From contig NZ_LN852693.1 of the NCBI RefSeq assembly GCF_001244545.1, forward strand, positions 75,631 to 139,630: a stretch of 64,000 bases of DNA, given 5' to 3'. The notes beneath the pieces are model-generated. The model did not search any database and was not told where the DNA came from. It saw nothing but the letters and a program-made list of their open reading frames with translations. The stretch comes from Candidatus Stoquefichus sp. SB1 (GTDB taxonomy: Bacteria > Bacillota_I > Bacilli_A > Erysipelotrichales > Coprobacillaceae). Numbering within the stretch: the stretch's first letter is position 1; the number at the start of each line of letters is the position of its first letter. Below, one piece after another: positions 7,821 to 16,313 of the stretch. Position numbers and translations under genes: made by a program.

Positions 7821-9263
7821 CTATTGAAAAATAGGGATTCCTTTTTTTCTGTCTTTATAAGTAAAAGTATAACTATATCCAAGATGTAAAAATATGCGTT
7901 TTCTTAAATTGTAGAAATATCTGAAACCATATGCATTCCTTTTGACAAGTTTGATTTTATTATTCATTCCTTCAATGAATCCATTATTAAAGCTCGTTCT
8001 ATATGATCTGTTTCTTCTTTTGTATATGGTTGTATAGGATAATGAACATAAAAGAGGAATAAACCATCTCTTTCTAAAGTTTTTAGCAGTTATCTGATAA
8101 TAACTATTTTGAGTATCAAAGATATAATCAAGCCATCTGTTTAATTCTTTTTTGTAGTCATTATGTTTTTCATGTATAAGTTTCAATAGATTCTGATAAA
8201 TTTCATAGTTATCAAGCATTTCTAAAATGACAAGAGAATCGAACATAGTATTATCATCACAGTCTTTATCATTTCTTCTTTCACTAAGATCATAAAGATA
8301 ATCAATATAGGAAGCACAGGTAAAGTATCTTTTCAGATGAAAATCATACCATGTCTTTTCATTATCCAGATCTTTTCTGAATTTATAGAATAATCGAAGC
8401 TGTCTTTTGATAGATTTAGCTAATGGCTGATAGTGAAGAGAAGAACAGGCATCGAGTCTTGACTGGATAAAATTCTGACCAGCAAGTCTGACGTAATGAA
8501 ACCTGTCACATATAATCTGGGCATGAGGGAAAAGAGAATGCATAATACAGTAAAAAGGACCAGAAAGATCCATAATGATAAACTTAACCTTCTTTCTTTC
8601 AGAGAAGGGAAACCTAAGGAAATAGTTTTTCAGGAAGGAAGCTTTTCTATCTTCGATAATATCAAGAGTTTTACCAGTGATAGGATTGACTATATTAAAA
8701 GCATAAGTTCCCTTATCGCTGGTAGCCTTAAATTCATCAATAGAGATAACAGAGGAAAGATGATAGAATCTATCAGGAATATGGATATTTTCACTGAAGA
8801 TGCGATACATAGTATTTTTACCAAGGCCATGCATTCTGGAGATGGAAGCCATAGAATGATTTTCATTCAATTCAAAAAGAGCGGACTGAACATTAGGAAT
8901 AGTAGCCTTTCTATTGTAAAACTGAAAAGGAATATCTTCAACGAAATAGGAAGAACAGTCATGACAAATATATCTGTGATAGGAAACCACAAGAACGACA
9001 GGGAGAGAGCCAAAGGAGAAATGCTTAAGATTGATAGATCTTGTTCCTTTAGATATGTGATGATTATATGAACCGCAGTGAGGACAGACAAGAGGAGAGA
9101 CTTGAGATTTAAGATGGATGAATAAAGTGAGAACACCGTTAGAATCAGGAACTTTTTTAAGACATGAAGAAGAATCATCAAAGGGAGCAGGAATAAAAAG
9201 ATGAGAAAAATGATTAATTTGTAGAATTTCAAGAATAAGATTGATATAATCAGAAGTGGACAT
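7821..9263 (-). CDS. ISL3-family transposase
   Basis: A 480-residue DDE-type transposase. The N-terminal zinc-binding region has CPHCGS and, later, CHDC (both within the first 110 residues), followed by a helix-turn-helix-like stretch (ASISRMHGLGKNTMYRIF). The catalytic core shows VISIDEFKA, IIMDLSGPF and the C-terminal NGFIEGMNNKIKLVKRNAYG that typifies ISL3 transposases. I chose the ATG at 9263 (MSTSDYIN) because GGAGG lies 9 bases upstream; an in-frame ATG 33 bases earlier lacks such a site. It fills the element between the terminal repeats and has no frameshift. Confidence 0.93.
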   Translation of the reverse strand: MSTSDYINLILEILQINHFSHLFIPAPFDDSSSCLKKVPDSNGVLTLFIHLKSQVSPLVCPHCGSYNHHISKGTRSINLKHFSFGSLPVVLVVSYHRYICHDCSSYFVEDIPFQFYNRKATIPNVQSALFELNENHSMASISRMHGLGKNTMYRIFSENIHIPDRFYHLSSVISIDEFKATSDKGTYAFNIVNPITGKTLDIIEDRKASFLKNYFLRFPFSERKKVKFIIMDLSGPFYCIMHSLFPHAQIICDRFHYVRLAGQNFIQSRLDACSSLHYQPLAKSIKRQLRLFYKFRKDLDNEKTWYDFHLKRYFTCASYIDYLYDLSERRNDKDCDDNTMFDSLVILEMLDNYEIYQNLLKLIHEKHNDYKKELNRWLDYIFDTQNSYYQITAKNFRKRWFIPLLCSLSYTTIYKRRNRSYRTSFNNGFIEGMNNKIKLVKRNAYGFRYFYNLRKRIFLHLGYSYTFTYKDRKKGIPIFQ

Positions 9264-9363
9264 AATATATAACCTCCAAAGAATTTTAGTTAGCACATAA
9301 ATTTTACAGTAAGGTTATAGTTATGTCTATTTTTATATAAAAAATAAAACTGAAAGATTTATT

Positions 9364-9390
9364 TAAATCCTCCAGTTAAATTATAGAGCC
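9364..9390 (-). repeat. Right terminal inverted repeat of the ISL3 element
   Basis: Read on the minus strand it begins GGCTCTATAATTTAAC then TGGAGGAT, matching the left end in the outer 6 and inner 8 positions. Confidence 0.8.
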
Positions 9391-9398
9391 GGAGTCGA
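9391..9398 (+). repeat. Target site duplication, right copy
   Basis: GGAGTCGA, identical to 7779-7786. Confidence 0.9.
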
Positions 9399-9464
9399 GA
9401 GATTCCTATCTTTTCTTGTTTATCAAGAATTTGGATATATCAAGGAATATAGGACAGATAAAGA

Positions 9465-9488
9465 AAAACCAACTTTCAGGTTGGTTTT
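9465..9488 (-). terminator. Terminator for the decayed minus-strand genes
   Basis: A perfect 9-bp stem AAAACCAAC / GTTGGTTTT (9465-9473 with 9480-9488). Read on the minus strand it is followed by TTTTTCTTT. It still marks the end of the transcription unit that held the pseudogenes at 9526 and 9648. Confidence 0.7.
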
Positions 9489-9525
9489 AAAACGAAGTCG
9501 CTAAAAATTGTTATATCTATTTGAA

Positions 9526-9618
9526 TCAACTTATTAAATCGTGACATCGTAGACATTCTATTTCAACTTCTCCATCGTTTCCTAATGCTTTGTTTTCTCC
9601 AATAAATTCTTCAAGTAT
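9526..9618 (-). pseudogene. C-terminal remnant with a CxxC motif
   Basis: A minus-strand frame of 30 residues, including EEFIGENKALGNDGEVE followed by IECLRCHDLIS and a stop, cut off upstream by an in-frame TGA. No start codon with a ribosome binding site belongs to it. It sits just before a minus-strand terminator. It looks like the surviving end of a lost gene; the CLRC pair suggests a small zinc-ribbon-like tail, but no family can be named. Confidence 0.4.
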
Positions 9619-9647
9619 TCAGTTAAATATGTGTAACATGCGAATCT

Positions 9648-9996
9648 TTATTGGTATGGATAAATCATTTCTATTTGTTTGTCGAGATTAATTTGATGTA
9701 TTTCTTTTATCTGCTGATTTTGATTATCTATTTTAATGAACTTAGGATAATGATGACCTGTGAAAAAGAATTGATATAATTGAAATTCATAAACACCATT
9801 CCCCATATCATTTAACTCATAATGATGATATTTGTTGTCACCAGTACCATCGGATATTTCAAAAGTAATCTCAGAATCAGTTTCTATAACGTCAGCAATA
9901 TAAGCATAACTTGGAAATGTTGTTCATTTATCAAAGATAAATAACCCACAAAAGCAAGACAACAAATCGCAATAAAATAAATATTTTTTTCTTCAC
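9648..9996 (-). pseudogene. Frameshifted small exported or membrane-anchored protein
   Basis: On the minus strand AGGAGGAGAT precedes a GTG at 9996 that opens KKKIFILLRFVVLLLWVIYL, a typical signal or anchor segment. This frame then stops. A second frame carries on with about 90 residues of plausible sequence (TTFPSYAYIADVIETDSEI, later DGTGDNKYHHYELNDMGNG) to a stop at 9648. Start to stop is 349 bases, not a multiple of three, so at least one indel separates the halves; a TGA also lies near the junction. Family not recognised. Confidence 0.6.
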
Positions 9997-10241
9997 ATAT
10001 AATCTCCTCCTCTTTGATAAGTAGTGATATACCCTAAAATATAGAGTCATTTCTTAATTCCAATATATCAGATTTTTAATACTAATGCTTGTATCAGTCT
10101 GGTTATTAAAACAAAAGAAGAACTATAAAATAACTTTTCATCATATTAACAAATAATGCATTATCTAATGAGTGGAGAGGGTGGAATTTAGTTTTTCAAT
10201 TGAGTAATGAATGAAAATAATTCCTTTTCTTGTTTAAAGGA
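9997..10241. other. AT-rich intergenic region upstream of the hisS leader
   Basis: No frame of useful length with a ribosome binding site. It separates the decayed minus-strand gene from the hisS promoter. Nothing further is supported. Confidence 0.4.
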
Positions 10242-10270
10242 TTGCTTTTTTGTCAAGAATACATTATAAT
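10242..10270 (+). promoter_or_regulatory. hisS promoter
   Basis: TTGCTT (10242-10247), a 17-bp spacer and a perfect TATAAT (10265-10270), directly upstream of the T-box leader. Confidence 0.7.
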
Positions 10271-10276
10271 TCAGAT

Positions 10277-10475
10277 AAGTTCCGTTGAAGAAGATTAAAT
10301 AGTGAAATTTTGAAGAGATACTGTGGTTGGTGAGAACAGTAAAAGGAAGCTATGGGACACTTTGGAGGATGTTATGAAAGTAACCGTTTATCGCGTTAAG
10401 ATATTGAGGGCATACAATGTATGAACTAAGGTGGTACCGCGTGAATGAACGTCCTTAGATAAGGACGTTTTTATT
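10277..10475 (+). promoter_or_regulatory. T-box riboswitch, histidine-specific (hisS leader)
   Basis: The leader holds the T-box sequence AAGGTGGTACCGCG (10428-10441), a Stem I apical hairpin (ACTGT/ACAGT around GGTTGGTGAGA, 10319-10340) and a specifier codon CAC (10358-10360), which reads histidine. The terminator AACGTCCTT/AAGGACGTT (10448-10456 with 10461-10469) with a T tail follows. Known mechanism: uncharged tRNA-His pairs with the specifier and the T-box bulge, stabilises the antiterminator and permits hisS transcription. Confidence 0.93.
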
Positions 10476-10495
10476 ATTTTAAGGAGGAGAAGATT

Positions 10496-11776
10496 ATGGC
10501 TTATAGTGCACCAAGAGGAACAGTTGATATTTTACCTGAAGTATCAGGGAAATGGCAGGAATTAGAGCAGTTATTAAGAACGATTTGTGCAAATTATAAT
10601 GTAAAGGAAATGAGAACACCAATTTTTGAACATACGGAATTGTTTTCAAGAGCAGTGGGTGATACAACTGATGTTGTCACTAAAGAAATGTATTCTTTTG
10701 CAGATAAAAAAGGACGTTCTATAACTTTGCGTCCAGAAGGAACAGCCGGGATTGCAAGAAGTTATGTGGAAAACAAGTTATATGCATTACCTGAAAAACT
10801 ACAAAAATATTATTATATGGGACCAATGTTTAGATATGAAAGACCACAGAATGGGAGACAAAGACAATTTCATCAATTTGGTGTAGAAATGATTGGATTA
10901 GAATCACCTTATGTAGATGTTGAATGTATGGTTATGGCTGTAACAGTGGTGGAAGCATTGGGATTAAAAGATATTACATTACATATTAATTCATTAGGTG
11001 ATGAAGCTTCAAGGGATGCTTATCGAGAAGCATTAAAACAGCATTTTGCACCGGTATTAAATGAATTGTGTTATGATTGTCAACAACGTTTTGAGAAAAA
11101 TCCTTTACGTATTTTAGATTGTAAAGTTGATAAAGATCATAGTGCTATGAAGGATGCTCCAAGAACCATTGATTATTTAAGTGAAAGTGCTAAAGAACAC
11201 TTTGATAAGGTTTGTTCATTATTAGATGATTTAGAAATTGATTATGTGATTGATACGAATTTGGTTCGTGGATTAGATTATTATTCACACACTGTTTTTG
11301 AAGTCATCTCAGATGATCCAAAATTAGGTGCTGGGGCGACTGTGGGTGCTGGTGGTAGATATAACAGTTTAATTAGTGAATTAGGTGGACCAGATAATCC
11401 TGGTGTTGGATTTGCCTTTGGTATGGAAAGATTAATGATTGCTTTAGGTGATGACAATAATGAGGAAGATGGTTTGGATGTTTATATTATGCCATTAGGT
11501 CATGAAGCAAAGGATTTAGCAATGCAGATTTTAACAATGTTGCGTGCGAATGGATTTACATGTGATATGGATCAATGTGATCGTGGATTAAAAGGACAAT
11601 TTAAGTCTGCTGATCGCTATCATGCTCATTTTTCAATGATTATTGGTGAAGAGGAAGTTCAAAAAGAAGTTGTGAATATGAAATGTAATCATTCTAAGGA
11701 ACAAAGTATTGTGCCATTAGAAAATATTGTGGCATTTATTGAAAATCATTATGAAGGAGGAGATCATCATGAATAG
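10496..11776 (+). CDS. hisS: Histidine--tRNA ligase
   Basis: Class II synthetase that charges tRNA-His. The 426-residue product starts AYSAPRGTVDILPE and has motif 2 FRYERPQNGRQRQFHQFG (about 112-129), the histidine-binding signature LVRGLDYYSHT (about 255-265), AGGRYNSL and motif 3 GVGFAFGMERL. Length is normal. AAGGAGGAGA precedes the ATG. A histidine T-box controls transcription. aspS follows with an 8-bp overlap; the hisS-aspS pair is conserved in Bacillus. Confidence 0.97.
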   Translation: MAYSAPRGTVDILPEVSGKWQELEQLLRTICANYNVKEMRTPIFEHTELFSRAVGDTTDVVTKEMYSFADKKGRSITLRPEGTAGIARSYVENKLYALPEKLQKYYYMGPMFRYERPQNGRQRQFHQFGVEMIGLESPYVDVECMVMAVTVVEALGLKDITLHINSLGDEASRDAYREALKQHFAPVLNELCYDCQQRFEKNPLRILDCKVDKDHSAMKDAPRTIDYLSESAKEHFDKVCSLLDDLEIDYVIDTNLVRGLDYYSHTVFEVISDDPKLGAGATVGAGGRYNSLISELGGPDNPGVGFAFGMERLMIALGDDNNEEDGLDVYIMPLGHEAKDLAMQILTMLRANGFTCDMDQCDRGLKGQFKSADRYHAHFSMIIGEEEVQKEVVNMKCNHSKEQSIVPLENIVAFIENHYEGGDHHE

Positions 11777-13535
11777 AACACATAATAATGGAGAATTGCG
11801 TTTATCACATGTTGGAGATAATGTTGAATTGATTGGTTGGGTTGCTAAAAAGAGAAATTTAGGAGCACTTGTTTTTATTGATTTAAGAGATCGATATGGG
11901 ATAACACAAGTTATTTTTGATGAGTCTTTTGAAGAAAGATTAAAAGAAGTTAAAAATGAATATATTTTACAGGTAAAAGGTTCAGTGATTGAAAGATCTT
12001 CTAAAAATCCAAAAATGCCAACAGGAGATATTGAAATTCAGGCAAAAGAATTTCAAATTATCAATACAGCAAAATTAACTCCAATGATTGTTGCGGATGA
12101 AACAGATGCTTTAGAAGAAACGAGAATGCAATATCGTTATTTGGATTTAAGACGTCCTAAGATGCAGGAAAATATCATGATCAGACATAAGATTACGGGT
12201 TCTATTAGAGAATATTTAGATAATCTTGATTTTATTGATATTGAAACACCTTATTTAAATCGTTCAACACCAGAAGGTGCAAGAGATTTCCTTGTTCCAT
12301 CTCGTGTCCATAAGGGAGCTTTTTATGCTTTGCCACAATCACCTCAATTATTTAAGCAGTTATTAATGGTATCTGGTTTTGAAAAATATTATCAGATTGC
12401 ACGTTGTTTTAGAGATGAAGATTTGCGTGCTGATCGTCAAATTGAATTTACACAAGTCGATGTGGAAATGAGCTTTTTATCAACTGATCAGATTTTAGAG
12501 ATTGGTGAGGGTATGATGGCAAAAGTTATGCGTGATGTCAAAGGAATCAATATTGAATTACCTTTAAGACGCTTGACTTGGCATGAAGCGATGGAAAAAT
12601 ATGGGATTGATAAACCTGATACACGTTTTGGATTAGAATTGGTTAATTTAAATGAAGTTGTTGCTGATGTTGATTTTGCGGTGTTCAAAAGTGCTTTAGA
12701 AGCTCATGGGCATGTTAAAGGGATTAATGTCATTGGTGAAGCACAAAATTATTCACGTAAAAAAATTGATCAATTAACTGATTTAGCCAAAACATATAAA
12801 GCCAAAGGGTTAGCATGGTTAAAAGTAACAGATGCAGGTGTGCAGGGACCAATCGCAAAATTCTTTACTGAAGAACAGTTAACTCGCTTATTAACAGCCA
12901 TGGATGCACATGAAAATGATTTATTGTTATTTGTGAGTGATGCAAAATATGAAGTTGTATGTGATGCCTTGGCAGCAATTCGTAATTTCTTAGGAAAAGA
13001 GTTAAAATTATACGATCCAGCGACATTTGATTTCCTTTGGGTGGTGGATTTCCCAATGTTTGAATATGATGATGAAACACAAAGATATTATGCGAAACAT
13101 CATCCATTTACACGTCCAAAGGATGAAGATATTGATAAATTAGAAACAGATCCTGAACATTGTTTAGCAGATGCTTACGATATTGTTTTAAATGGATTTG
13201 AATTAGGTGGGGGTTCTCAAAGAATCTATGAACAAAGCTTGCAAGAAAGAGCGTTTAAAGCTTTAGGAATGACCCAGGAACAAATCGATTCACAATTTGG
13301 ATGGTTTGTAGAAGGACTTCAATATGGAACACCTCCACATGGTGGTTTTGCGTTAGGATTAGATCGTATTGCCATGTTACTTTGTGGTTGTGATTCTTTA
13401 AGAGATGTCATTGCATTCCCTAAAAATACAAGTGCAACATGTCCAATGTCAAAAGCACCAACAGCAGTTGCTATTGCTCAATTAGATGAATTAGGAATAG
13501 GAGTGAATGAAGATGCATCAACAGAGAATAAATAA
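11769..13535 (+). CDS. aspS: Aspartate--tRNA ligase
   Basis: Class IIb synthetase, 588 residues, the usual bacterial length with a GAD insertion. It has an OB-fold N-terminus (GWVAKKRNLGALVFIDLRD), motif 2 FRDEDLRADRQIEFTQVDVE, GFELGGGSQRIYE and motif 3 GGFALGLDRIAM. I start it at ATG 11769, preceded by GAAGGAGGAGATC; an upstream in-frame ATG lies inside hisS. It overlaps the hisS stop by 8 bases, so translation is probably coupled. GatCAB is encoded at 35-38 kb, so the enzyme might be non-discriminating and feed Asp-tRNA-Asn; that cannot be decided from sequence alone. Confidence 0.97.
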   Translation: MNRTHNNGELRLSHVGDNVELIGWVAKKRNLGALVFIDLRDRYGITQVIFDESFEERLKEVKNEYILQVKGSVIERSSKNPKMPTGDIEIQAKEFQIINTAKLTPMIVADETDALEETRMQYRYLDLRRPKMQENIMIRHKITGSIREYLDNLDFIDIETPYLNRSTPEGARDFLVPSRVHKGAFYALPQSPQLFKQLLMVSGFEKYYQIARCFRDEDLRADRQIEFTQVDVEMSFLSTDQILEIGEGMMAKVMRDVKGINIELPLRRLTWHEAMEKYGIDKPDTRFGLELVNLNEVVADVDFAVFKSALEAHGHVKGINVIGEAQNYSRKKIDQLTDLAKTYKAKGLAWLKVTDAGVQGPIAKFFTEEQLTRLLTAMDAHENDLLLFVSDAKYEVVCDALAAIRNFLGKELKLYDPATFDFLWVVDFPMFEYDDETQRYYAKHHPFTRPKDEDIDKLETDPEHCLADAYDIVLNGFELGGGSQRIYEQSLQERAFKALGMTQEQIDSQFGWFVEGLQYGTPPHGGFALGLDRIAMLLCGCDSLRDVIAFPKNTSATCPMSKAPTAVAIAQLDELGIGVNEDASTENK

Positions 13536-14595
13536 AGTTCTTAATGAAATGCAATTAAGAGGAATGGATCATTTGATTATTAGTGAACCAAGTTCAATTC
13601 ATTATTTAACAGGATATGACAATCATCCTGGTGAAAGAATGTTTGTCTTATTACTATCATTAGATGGTCAACATACGATTTTTCTTAATAAATTATTCTA
13701 CCTAGATCAGTCATTAGATTTTAATATTGTCTGGTATGCTGATACTGATGATGGAGCTGCGTTGGTTGCTCAACATTTAGTCAATGCACATGTTGTAGGT
13801 GTAGATAAAAATTGGGAAGCTAAATTCTTGATGCGTGTCATGGAACTTGCTAATGAAGAATGTTGTTTTGAAATAGGGTCTATTTGTGTTGATCATGTTC
13901 GTATGATTAAAGATCATAAAGAACAAGAACTGATGCGTGAATCGAGTCGAATTAATGATTTGGCAATGGATCAGGTTATCCAATTATGTGCTCAAGGTGA
14001 TTTAAGTGAAATTGAAGTCACAGAGAAAGTTACTGAGATTTTTCAATCATTAGGGTGTTCTTCTTTCTCATTTCCAGCTATCATTGCTTATGGAGCAAAT
14101 GGTGCTGATGGACATCATGAAGGTGATGAGACAAAATTGCAGCCAGGTGATAGTATTGTGATTGATATGGGTGGATTATATCAAGGGTATTGTAGTGATA
14201 TGACCAGAACCGTTTTCTATAAAGAAGTTTCACCAAAACAACAAGAAGTTTATAACTTGGTGCGTTTGGCTAATGAAACTGCTGAAGCCATGATTAAACC
14301 AGGTGTTAAATTATGCGATATTGATCAATCAGCAAGAGATGTTATAACAAAGGCTGGTTATGGTGAACAATTTAATCATCGTTTAGGACATTTTATTGGA
14401 AGAGATGTTCATGAATATGGTGATGTTTCTGCTGCTTTTGATATGGAAGTGGAAGAAGGAATGATTTTTTCAATTGAACCAGGCATTTATCTTCAAGGTG
14501 ATTTTGGTGTTCGTATTGAAGATCTTGTTTTGGTTACAAAAGATGGCTGTGAAGTTTTAAACTCATATACAAAAGATTTATTAGTTATTGGATAA
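13513..14595 (+). CDS. M24 family metallopeptidase (Xaa-Pro aminopeptidase type)
   Basis: A 360-residue peptidase with a creatinase-like N-terminal domain and a pita-bread catalytic domain. All five expected metal ligands are visible: Asp in VIDMGGLYQGY, Asp in CSDMTRT, His in GHFIGRDVHEYG, Glu in SIEPGIY and Glu in RIEDLV. Such enzymes remove N-terminal residues preceding proline. The start is uncertain: ATG 13513 has AGGAG 9 bases upstream, while ATG 13507 has it only 3 bases upstream. Either start overlaps the end of aspS, so it belongs to the hisS-aspS unit. Confidence 0.88.
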   Translation: MHQQRINKVLNEMQLRGMDHLIISEPSSIHYLTGYDNHPGERMFVLLLSLDGQHTIFLNKLFYLDQSLDFNIVWYADTDDGAALVAQHLVNAHVVGVDKNWEAKFLMRVMELANEECCFEIGSICVDHVRMIKDHKEQELMRESSRINDLAMDQVIQLCAQGDLSEIEVTEKVTEIFQSLGCSSFSFPAIIAYGANGADGHHEGDETKLQPGDSIVIDMGGLYQGYCSDMTRTVFYKEVSPKQQEVYNLVRLANETAEAMIKPGVKLCDIDQSARDVITKAGYGEQFNHRLGHFIGRDVHEYGDVSAAFDMEVEEGMIFSIEPGIYLQGDFGVRIEDLVLVTKDGCEVLNSYTKDLLVIG

Positions 14596-14619
14596 GGAAG
14601 GCAACTTCCTTTTTCTTTT
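14594..14619 (+). terminator. Terminator of the hisS-aspS-peptidase unit
   Basis: A 7-bp stem AAGGAAG / CTTCCTT (14594-14600 with 14605-14611), loop GCAA, then TTTCTTTT. The stem begins in the peptidase stop codon. Confidence 0.8.
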
Positions 14620-14661
14620 GAATAATCTATAACAATGAGGGAAAAATAAGGGTAAATAAAA

Positions 14662-14681
14662 AAACACGGTTTCCCGTGTTT
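14662..14681 (-). terminator. Terminator of the 44-residue minus-strand gene
   Basis: An 8-bp stem AAACACGG / CCGTGTTT (14662-14669 with 14674-14681), followed on the minus strand by a run of T. It overlaps the stop codon of the small gene. Confidence 0.75.
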
Positions 14682-14814
14682 ATGCGCGAGCATTAGAATT
14701 GTCTTCAAATTTAAAGTTATCCATTTGTTCAAAACTATCATTTGCTTGCTGATTTTGATTATAACCTTTGTTCATCTCTTGTTTTTGTTTGTTCTTTGAT
14801 TTCTTATGACTCAT
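14680..14814 (-). CDS. Small hydrophilic protein, 44 residues
   Basis: Starts MSHKKSKNKQKQEMNKGYNQ and ends FKFEDNSNARA. The N-terminal third is strongly basic, the middle is rich in Asn and Gln, and the end is acidic; there is no membrane segment or cysteine. AAAGGAG lies 6 bases before the ATG and a terminator overlaps its stop, so the unit looks like a complete small gene. It is convergent with the M24 peptidase gene and divergent from murC. Family not recognised; a nucleic-acid-binding or small spore-type protein would fit the composition but is speculation. Confidence 0.6.
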   Translation of the reverse strand: MSHKKSKNKQKQEMNKGYNQNQQANDSFEQMDNFKFEDNSNARA

Positions 14815-14911
14815 TGTTTTCTCCTTTGTTTTCTATTGACATTATTAGTATGTGACATTTCAAAAAAAATATAAAAAATATAAAGAGAAAGCATACATTT
14901 TCCAAAATTTG

Positions 14912-14920
14912 TGCTAGAAT
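14912..14920 (+). promoter_or_regulatory. Extended -10 promoter for murC
   Basis: TGCTAGAAT (TGn plus a 5/6 -10 hexamer), 18 bases before the murC ATG. No clear -35. Confidence 0.5.
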
Positions 14921-14938
14921 AGTGAAGAGGTGACAAGG

Positions 14939-16249
14939 ATGTATTATTTTATTGGAATTAAAGGTTCAGGTATGGCTTCATTAGCAACAATTCTTTATGA
15001 TTTGGGTTATGAAGTTGCTGGAAGTGATATTGATAAATATATTTTTATAGAGGATGAACTTAGAAAAAGAGGGATTCCTATTTATTCTTTTGATAAGAAT
15101 AATATTAAAGATGATTATGATGTCATTGTTGGTAATGCTTTTGATGAAACAAATGAAGAAGTTAAGGCAGCTTATGACAATCCACGTGTGAAAACACATA
15201 CTTATTATGATTTTTTAGGACAGTTAATGGATCAGTATACTTCTATAGGAATTGCTGGAACACATGGAAAAACAACAACTACAGGGATGGCTTATCATTT
15301 GTTTAAGGATTATGATAAAACATCTGTCTTAATTGGTGATGGAACTGGTCATGCGGTTGAAGGTAGTCATTATTTTATTGCTGAGACATGTGAGTATCAA
15401 GATCATTTTTTACATTATTATCCAACATATGCAGTGATTAATAATATTGAAATGGATCATGTTGATTATTTTCATTCGATTGAACAATATCAAGAATCAT
15501 TTGAAAAATTTGCCAATCAAGTAAAAGATACAGTAGTGGTATGGGGAGATGATCCTTATCTTCCTCATCTGAATTATACAACACGTGTTTTAAAATTTGG
15601 AGTAGGCGAACATAATGATGTTAAAGCTAAAAATATATTAAACAATGAACATGGTTTATCTTTTGATGTTTATATTCATGGTGAATTGTTTGGACATTTT
15701 GCTTTGCCATTCTATGGAATGCATATGCTTTATAACTCTTTAGCAGTGATAACACTTGGCTATTTAGAAAATATGCGTGCTGATTATATCCAGCAACGTT
15801 TATCAACTTTTGATGGTGTGAAGCGTCGTTATACAGTTAAAGAAATTGGGAATAATATTTATGTTGATGATTATGCTCATCATCCAACGGCTATTCAATA
15901 TGTTATTGAAGCGACACGTTCACGTTATCCGGGTAAAAAAATTGTTGCTATATTCCAGCCTGATCGTTTTTCAAGAGGATTAAGATTTGCCAAAGAATTT
16001 GCAGCATCTTTAAATTTAGCAGATCATCCATTTCTTGTTCATTTTCCTGAAAATGCTAAAAAAGAACCAGGGATTGATATAGATATTTATGAAATTGCAC
16101 AATATATTCCACGTGCACAAGTTATTCATGAGGATGAAGAGGCTGTCAAATTATTAGCTCAATATGATAATGTTGTTTATTTGTTTATGAGTAGTAAAGA
16201 TATTTATAAATTAGAAGATAATGTTATAGCCTATAAAGAGTCTCACTAA
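14939..16249 (+). CDS. murC: UDP-N-acetylmuramate--L-alanine ligase
   Basis: Adds the first residue of the peptidoglycan stem peptide, using ATP, in the cytoplasm. The 436-residue product shows the N-terminal nucleotide-binding stretch FIGIKGSGMASLA, the ATP-binding loop GTHGKTTTTGM (about 108-118) and DDYAHHPTAI in the C-terminal half, all diagnostic of Mur ligases and of MurC. ATG 14939 is preferred over GTG 14930 because AAGAGGTG lies about 7 bases before it. ytxG- and ytxH-like genes and ccpA follow, the same neighbourhood as in Bacillus. Confidence 0.95.
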   Translation: MYYFIGIKGSGMASLATILYDLGYEVAGSDIDKYIFIEDELRKRGIPIYSFDKNNIKDDYDVIVGNAFDETNEEVKAAYDNPRVKTHTYYDFLGQLMDQYTSIGIAGTHGKTTTTGMAYHLFKDYDKTSVLIGDGTGHAVEGSHYFIAETCEYQDHFLHYYPTYAVINNIEMDHVDYFHSIEQYQESFEKFANQVKDTVVVWGDDPYLPHLNYTTRVLKFGVGEHNDVKAKNILNNEHGLSFDVYIHGELFGHFALPFYGMHMLYNSLAVITLGYLENMRADYIQQRLSTFDGVKRRYTVKEIGNNIYVDDYAHHPTAIQYVIEATRSRYPGKKIVAIFQPDRFSRGLRFAKEFAASLNLADHPFLVHFPENAKKEPGIDIDIYEIAQYIPRAQVIHEDEEAVKLLAQYDNVVYLFMSSKDIYKLEDNVIAYKESH

Positions 16250-16277
16250 GTGCTGACTTTTAATCAATGGAAATTTA

Positions 16278-16286
16278 TGGTATAAT
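16278..16286 (+). promoter_or_regulatory. Extended -10 promoter for the ytxG/ytxH/ccpA unit
   Basis: TGGTATAAT, a perfect -10 with TGn, 27 bases before the ytxG-like ATG. Confidence 0.65.
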
Positions 16287-16313
16287 GAATAAAAGTCGAT
16301 GAAAGGAGAATTT

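Larger units (their letters stand above)
7787..9390 (-). mobile_element. Complete ISL3-family insertion sequence (1604 bp)
   Basis: Bounded by imperfect terminal inverted repeats beginning GGCTCT and sharing TGGAGGAT at inner positions 17-24, flanked by a perfect 8-bp direct repeat GGAGTCGA. It carries a single transposase gene on the minus strand with zinc-finger and catalytic regions intact. Perfect target duplications and an undamaged transposase point to a recent and possibly still active insertion. Confidence 0.93.

Noticed and set aside
8496-9071. 191-residue plus-strand frame inside the IS
   Set aside because: It is antisense to the ISL3 transposase, which has clear motifs; no ribosome binding site and no family resemblance.
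11727-11768. N-terminal extension of AspS
   Set aside because: It lies within the hisS coding region and ATG 11769 has a clear AAGGAGGAG site.
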